Source: DATJFQ01 sp035492775 (GTDB taxonomy: Bacteria; Acidobacteriota; Vicinamibacteria; Vicinamibacterales; 2-12-FULL-66-21). From it: DNA of 64,000 nucleotides. The position numbers and the translations under genes are program-made. Below the pieces are notes generated by a model. The model made no database searches and had not been told where the DNA came from. It saw only the letters and a program-made list of their open reading frames with translations. The stretch covers positions 19,662-83,661 of the forward strand of contig DATJIW010000094.1 of NCBI GenBank assembly GCA_035492775.1. Direction: 5' to 3'. Below, piece by piece: positions 61,249 to 64,000 of the stretch (its first letter is position 1; the number at the start of each line of letters is the position of its first letter).

Positions 61249-62282
61249 TGCCGGCGTTCATCAATCCAACCGTTGTCGCACACCTGGTGCTCATCTTCGT
61301 CGTCATGAACATGCTGGTGCTGTCATCAGCGTTCATGGTGTGGATGGAGCGCAAGGTGTGCGCCTACATCCAGGACCGCGTCGGTCCCAATCGCGTCGGG
61401 TACGAAGGCGCGCTGCAGCCGTTCGCAGACGTGCTGAAGCTGCTCTTCAAGGAAGAGCTGAGGCCGAAGGCGGCCGACGCGTTTCTCTTCGCGATCGCGC
61501 CGATCCTGTCCACCGTTGCGGCGCTCGCTGCGTTCTCGGTCGTGCCGTTCGGCACCGAGACGACGCTGTTCGGCCTCCTGAGCGAGCCGCTGCGCCTCGA
61601 GGTGGCGGACGTCAACGTCGCCGTCCTCGTGATCTTCGCGATCACGTCGATGGGCGTCTACGGGATCGTGCTGGCAGGCTGGAGCTCGAACAGCAAGTAC
61701 TCGCTGCTCGGCGGCCTCCGGTCGTCGGCGCAGATGATCAGCTACGAACTGTCGTACGGGCTCGCGCTGGCGTCAGTCGTGATGCTCGCGGGGTCGCTGT
61801 CGCTGCGCGAAATCGTCATGAACCAGTCGGGCTACTGGTTCCATGTGATCCCCAAGTGGTACCTCTTCCTGCAGCCGCTCGGCTTCTTGATTTACCTGAC
61901 GGCTGGCGTGGCGGAAACGAACCGAGCGCCGTTCGATTTCCCGGAAGCGGAGCAGGAGCTCGTTGCCGGCTATCACACCGAATACAGCAGCATGAGTTTC
62001 GGCCTGTTCTTCCTGGCCGAATACGTGAACATGGTCACCGTCTCCGCCGTGGCGACGAGCCTGTATCTCGGTGGATGGCTCGGCCCGCTGCTGCCCGACT
62101 GGCTGGCGTGGGTCTGGTTCATGGTCAAGGTTCTCGCGATCCTGTTCTTCTATGTCTGGATGCGATGGACGCTGCCGCGGTATCGGTACGATCAGCTGAT
62201 GGAGTTCGGGTGGAAGTGGCTTCTCCCGGCGGCGGTCCTGAACCTGGTCGCGACCGCGGCCCTCGTGATCTGGCTGGGCTGA
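61248..62282 (+). CDS. nuoH: NADH-quinone oxidoreductase subunit H
   Basis: A 344-residue membrane subunit with about eight helices at the quinone gate. Signatures are MVWMERKVCAYIQDRVGPNRVG near residue 28 in two runs, LADVLKLLFKEE-like FADVLKLLFKEELRP near 60, SAQMISYELSYG near 162 and ETNRAPFDFPEAEQELVAGY near 224. It ends 4 nt before nuoJ; nuoI, normally found between them, is absent. Confidence 0.96.
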   Translation: MPAFINPTVVAHLVLIFVVMNMLVLSSAFMVWMERKVCAYIQDRVGPNRVGYEGALQPFADVLKLLFKEELRPKAADAFLFAIAPILSTVAALAAFSVVPFGTETTLFGLLSEPLRLEVADVNVAVLVIFAITSMGVYGIVLAGWSSNSKYSLLGGLRSSAQMISYELSYGLALASVVMLAGSLSLREIVMNQSGYWFHVIPKWYLFLQPLGFLIYLTAGVAETNRAPFDFPEAEQELVAGYHTEYSSMSFGLFFLAEYVNMVTVSAVATSLYLGGWLGPLLPDWLAWVWFMVKVLAILFFYVWMRWTLPRYRYDQLMEFGWKWLLPAAVLNLVATAALVIWLG

Positions 62283-62286
62283 ACGT

Positions 62287-62802
62287 ATGGATCTGAATTC
62301 CATCGGGTTCTTCGTCTTCGGCGCGGTCGCAGTCCTCGCATCGCTCGGCGTCATCGGGCAGCGCAACCCGATGCACAGCGTGATGCTGCTCATCGTGTCG
62401 TTCGGCGCGCTGGCGGGGCTCTACATCCTGCTGGATGCGCCGTTCTCGGCGGTGACGCAGATCATCATTTATGCCGGCGCAATCATGGTCCTCTTCCTGT
62501 TCGTCGTCATGCTGCTGAACGCGCATACCGAGGCCGACTCGGTGCCGGCGATCCTCGGGCCGCGGGGAATGCAGATCGGCGCGCTGCTCTCGATCCTGCT
62601 CGCGGGGGAGATCGTCTGGGGCCTGTCGCGGCTGGGACTCACGTGGTTCGGCAACGATCCGGCGACGATCGCCAACATCAGCTCGGTCTCACGCATCGGC
62701 CTCGCCATTTTCACGACGCACGCGTTCGCGTTCGAAGTCACGTCGATTCTCATCCTGGTGTCGATGGTCGGCGCCGTCGTCATCGCGCGGAGGGGGCACT
62801 AA
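62287..62802 (+). CDS. nuoJ: NADH-quinone oxidoreductase subunit J
   Basis: A 171-residue membrane subunit with five helices. RNPMHSVMLLIVSFGALAGLYILLDAPF near residue 26 (quoted in part) and QIIIYAGAIMVLFLFVVMLLN near 58 are the family blocks. It is 1 nt before nuoK. Confidence 0.94.
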   Translation: MDLNSIGFFVFGAVAVLASLGVIGQRNPMHSVMLLIVSFGALAGLYILLDAPFSAVTQIIIYAGAIMVLFLFVVMLLNAHTEADSVPAILGPRGMQIGALLSILLAGEIVWGLSRLGLTWFGNDPATIANISSVSRIGLAIFTTHAFAFEVTSILILVSMVGAVVIARRGH

Positions 62803-62803
62803 G

Positions 62804-63106
62804 GTGATTTCGCTGAACCACTACCTCGTGCTGTCGGGCGTGCTCTTCGCGATCGGCACGGCGGGGGTCTTCCTGCGGCGCAACCTGATCACCATTCTGC
62901 TGTCGATCGAGATCATGTTGAACGCCGTCAACCTGACGTTCGTCGCGGTCGGCCGATACCTCGGCACGGTGGACGGCCAGGTCATCACGTTCTTCGTAAT
63001 GACCGTCGCTGCCGCGGAAGCGGCGGTCGGCCTCGCCCTCGTGATTGCGCTCTTCCGGCATCGCGAGACGCTCAGTCCCGACGCGTTTACGCTGCTCAAG
63101 TGGTAG
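62804..63106 (+). CDS. nuoK: NADH-quinone oxidoreductase subunit K
   Basis: A 100-residue three-helix subunit, homologous to MnhC. It has LSGVLFAIGTAGVFLRRN near residue 10, SIEIMLNAVNLTFVA near 36 with the conserved Glu in helix 2, and AAAEAAVGLALVIALFR near 69. The GTG start follows AAGG at the end of nuoJ. Confidence 0.95.
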   Translation: MISLNHYLVLSGVLFAIGTAGVFLRRNLITILLSIEIMLNAVNLTFVAVGRYLGTVDGQVITFFVMTVAAAEAAVGLALVIALFRHRETLSPDAFTLLKW

Positions 63107-63121
63107 GGGCAGGACACTGAC

Positions 63122-64000
63122 ATGCTGCTGCTGATCCCGCTCCTGCCGCTTGCCGGCTTTCTGATCAACACGCTGCTCGGCCGGCGGCTTCCGAAGACGG
63201 TCTCCGGGGCCGTCGCATGCCTCGCGATGATCGGCGCGTTCGCCGTCGCCGTGATGGCGTCGCTTGGCGCCAACGCGAGCGCGACGCACGCGATCCAGCA
63301 GACGGTGTTCCGCTGGATTCCGTCGGGTGACTTCCAGATTCCGTTCGCGCTGCGCGTCGACCCGCTGTCGACGCTGATGATTCTCGTCGTGACGGGCATC
63401 GGCTCGCTGATCCACATCTACTCGACCGCCTACATGCACGAGGAGACGGACAGCGAATACGCGCGGTACTTCTCGTACCTGAACCTCTTCGCCGCGTTCA
63501 TGCTGATCCTCGTACTCGGGGCGAACTTCCCGGTGATGTTCGTCGGGTGGGAGGGCGTCGGCCTCTGCTCGTACCTGCTGATCGGCTATTGGTTCAAGAA
63601 GAAGTCCGCGGGCGACGCCGGCAAGAAGGCGTTCATCGTGAACCGAGTCGGCGATTTCGGCTTCATCCTCGGGATGCTGCTGATCTTCGTGACGTTTGGC
63701 TCGCTCGATTTCCAGGAAGTGGCGTCGCGGGTCGCGGGCGTTGCCGTCGAGCACTCGATGGGGACGATTACCATCGCCACGCTGCTGCTGTTCCTCGGCG
63801 CGACCGGCAAGTCTGCGCAGATTCCGCTGTATGTCTGGCTGCCCGACGCGATGGAAGGGCCGACGCCGGTATCCGCGCTCATCCACGCCGCGACGATGGT
63901 GACTGCCGGCGTCTACATGATCGGACGCAACGCCGTGCTCTTCCAGCACGCGCCGATGACGCTCGCCGTTGTCGCGGGAATCGGGACCGCGACGGCGTTG
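63122..64000 (+). CDS. nuoL: NADH-quinone oxidoreductase subunit L, 3' truncated by window end
   Basis: First 293 residues of the ~600-residue antiporter-like subunit of the proton-pumping arm. It starts MLLLIPLLPLAGFLINTLLG and contains GSLIHIYSTAYMHEETD near residue 97, FVGWEGVGLCSYLLIGYWF near 140 with the conserved Glu, and the family block PLYVWLPDAMEGPTPVSALI near 238, followed by HAATMVTAGVYM. NuoM and NuoN presumably follow beyond the window. Confidence 0.96.
   Translation, partial: MLLLIPLLPLAGFLINTLLGRRLPKTVSGAVACLAMIGAFAVAVMASLGANASATHAIQQTVFRWIPSGDFQIPFALRVDPLSTLMILVVTGIGSLIHIYSTAYMHEETDSEYARYFSYLNLFAAFMLILVLGANFPVMFVGWEGVGLCSYLLIGYWFKKKSAGDAGKKAFIVNRVGDFGFILGMLLIFVTFGSLDFQEVASRVAGVAVEHSMGTITIATLLLFLGATGKSAQIPLYVWLPDAMEGPTPVSALIHAATMVTAGVYMIGRNAVLFQHAPMTLAVVAGIGTATAL

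Overview
The window is about 64 kb of GC-rich (roughly 63-65% by eye), gene-dense bacterial DNA from a Gram-negative organism. The best guess is an acidobacterium, perhaps Vicinamibacteria. This is inferred from a PadR regulator next to acidobacterial-type duplicated permeases (ADOP/MacB-like), a large VPS10/sortilin-like beta-propeller protein, split rfaE1/rfaE2 heptose genes, and NADH dehydrogenase and polysaccharide gene content typical of that phylum. No plasmid, phage, insertion sequence or CRISPR hallmark was seen.

Layout. 1-2963: ADP-heptose synthesis (rfaE1, cut by the window edge; rfaE2), a heptosyltransferase and an ICMT-like methyltransferase. 2999-3188: tRNA-Val(UAC) and tRNA-Asp(GUC). 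3409-4697: a GT87-like membrane protein preceded by a 15-codon coupled ORF with a full-length Shine-Dalgarno. 4699-10198: PadR with two operator-like palindromes, an ADOP permease, and a second, convergent ADOP permease. 10264-15280: pheA behind a textbook Phe-codon attenuator, a phosphoketolase and an MFS transporter. 15350-20162 (minus): a DinB-like protein whose start codon lies in a 15-bp repeat, a secreted HExxH protein and the VPS10-like protein. 20323-22734: PBP1A. 22735-23300: a non-coding repeat cluster. 23322-26438: holB, ricT, pdxA and smpB, with overlapping or coupled junctions.

26479-46411 is a surface polysaccharide locus. It holds sugar-modifying enzymes (DegT aminotransferase, RmlD-like reductase, Gmd, AsnB-type amidotransferase), glycosyltransferases, methyltransferases, a Wzx-like flippase, a Wzy/WaaL-like ligase/polymerase coupled to an LhgO-like oxidase, a WecA enzyme fused to a CapD-like N-terminal region, and a transglutaminase-like envelope protein. 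Two large secreted proteins sharing the same ~95-residue repeat (44648-49835) follow. Then come an inositol-monophosphatase-like enzyme, a coiled-coil methyltransferase, thiS-thiG, a sulfatase-superfamily lipoprotein and another GT4. 56045-64000 is a complex I operon (nuoA-B-C, gmhA, nuoD-E-F-H-J-K-L) in which gmhA is inserted and nuoG and nuoI are absent.

Functionally, heptose synthesis (rfaE1/rfaE2/gmhA), the heptosyltransferase, the Wzx/Wzy/WecA pathway and PBP1A all build the cell envelope. The most striking regulatory element is the pheA attenuator. In it, leader-peptide Phe codons, a 10-bp antiterminator and an intrinsic terminator are arranged with the geometry expected for ribosome-stalling control.
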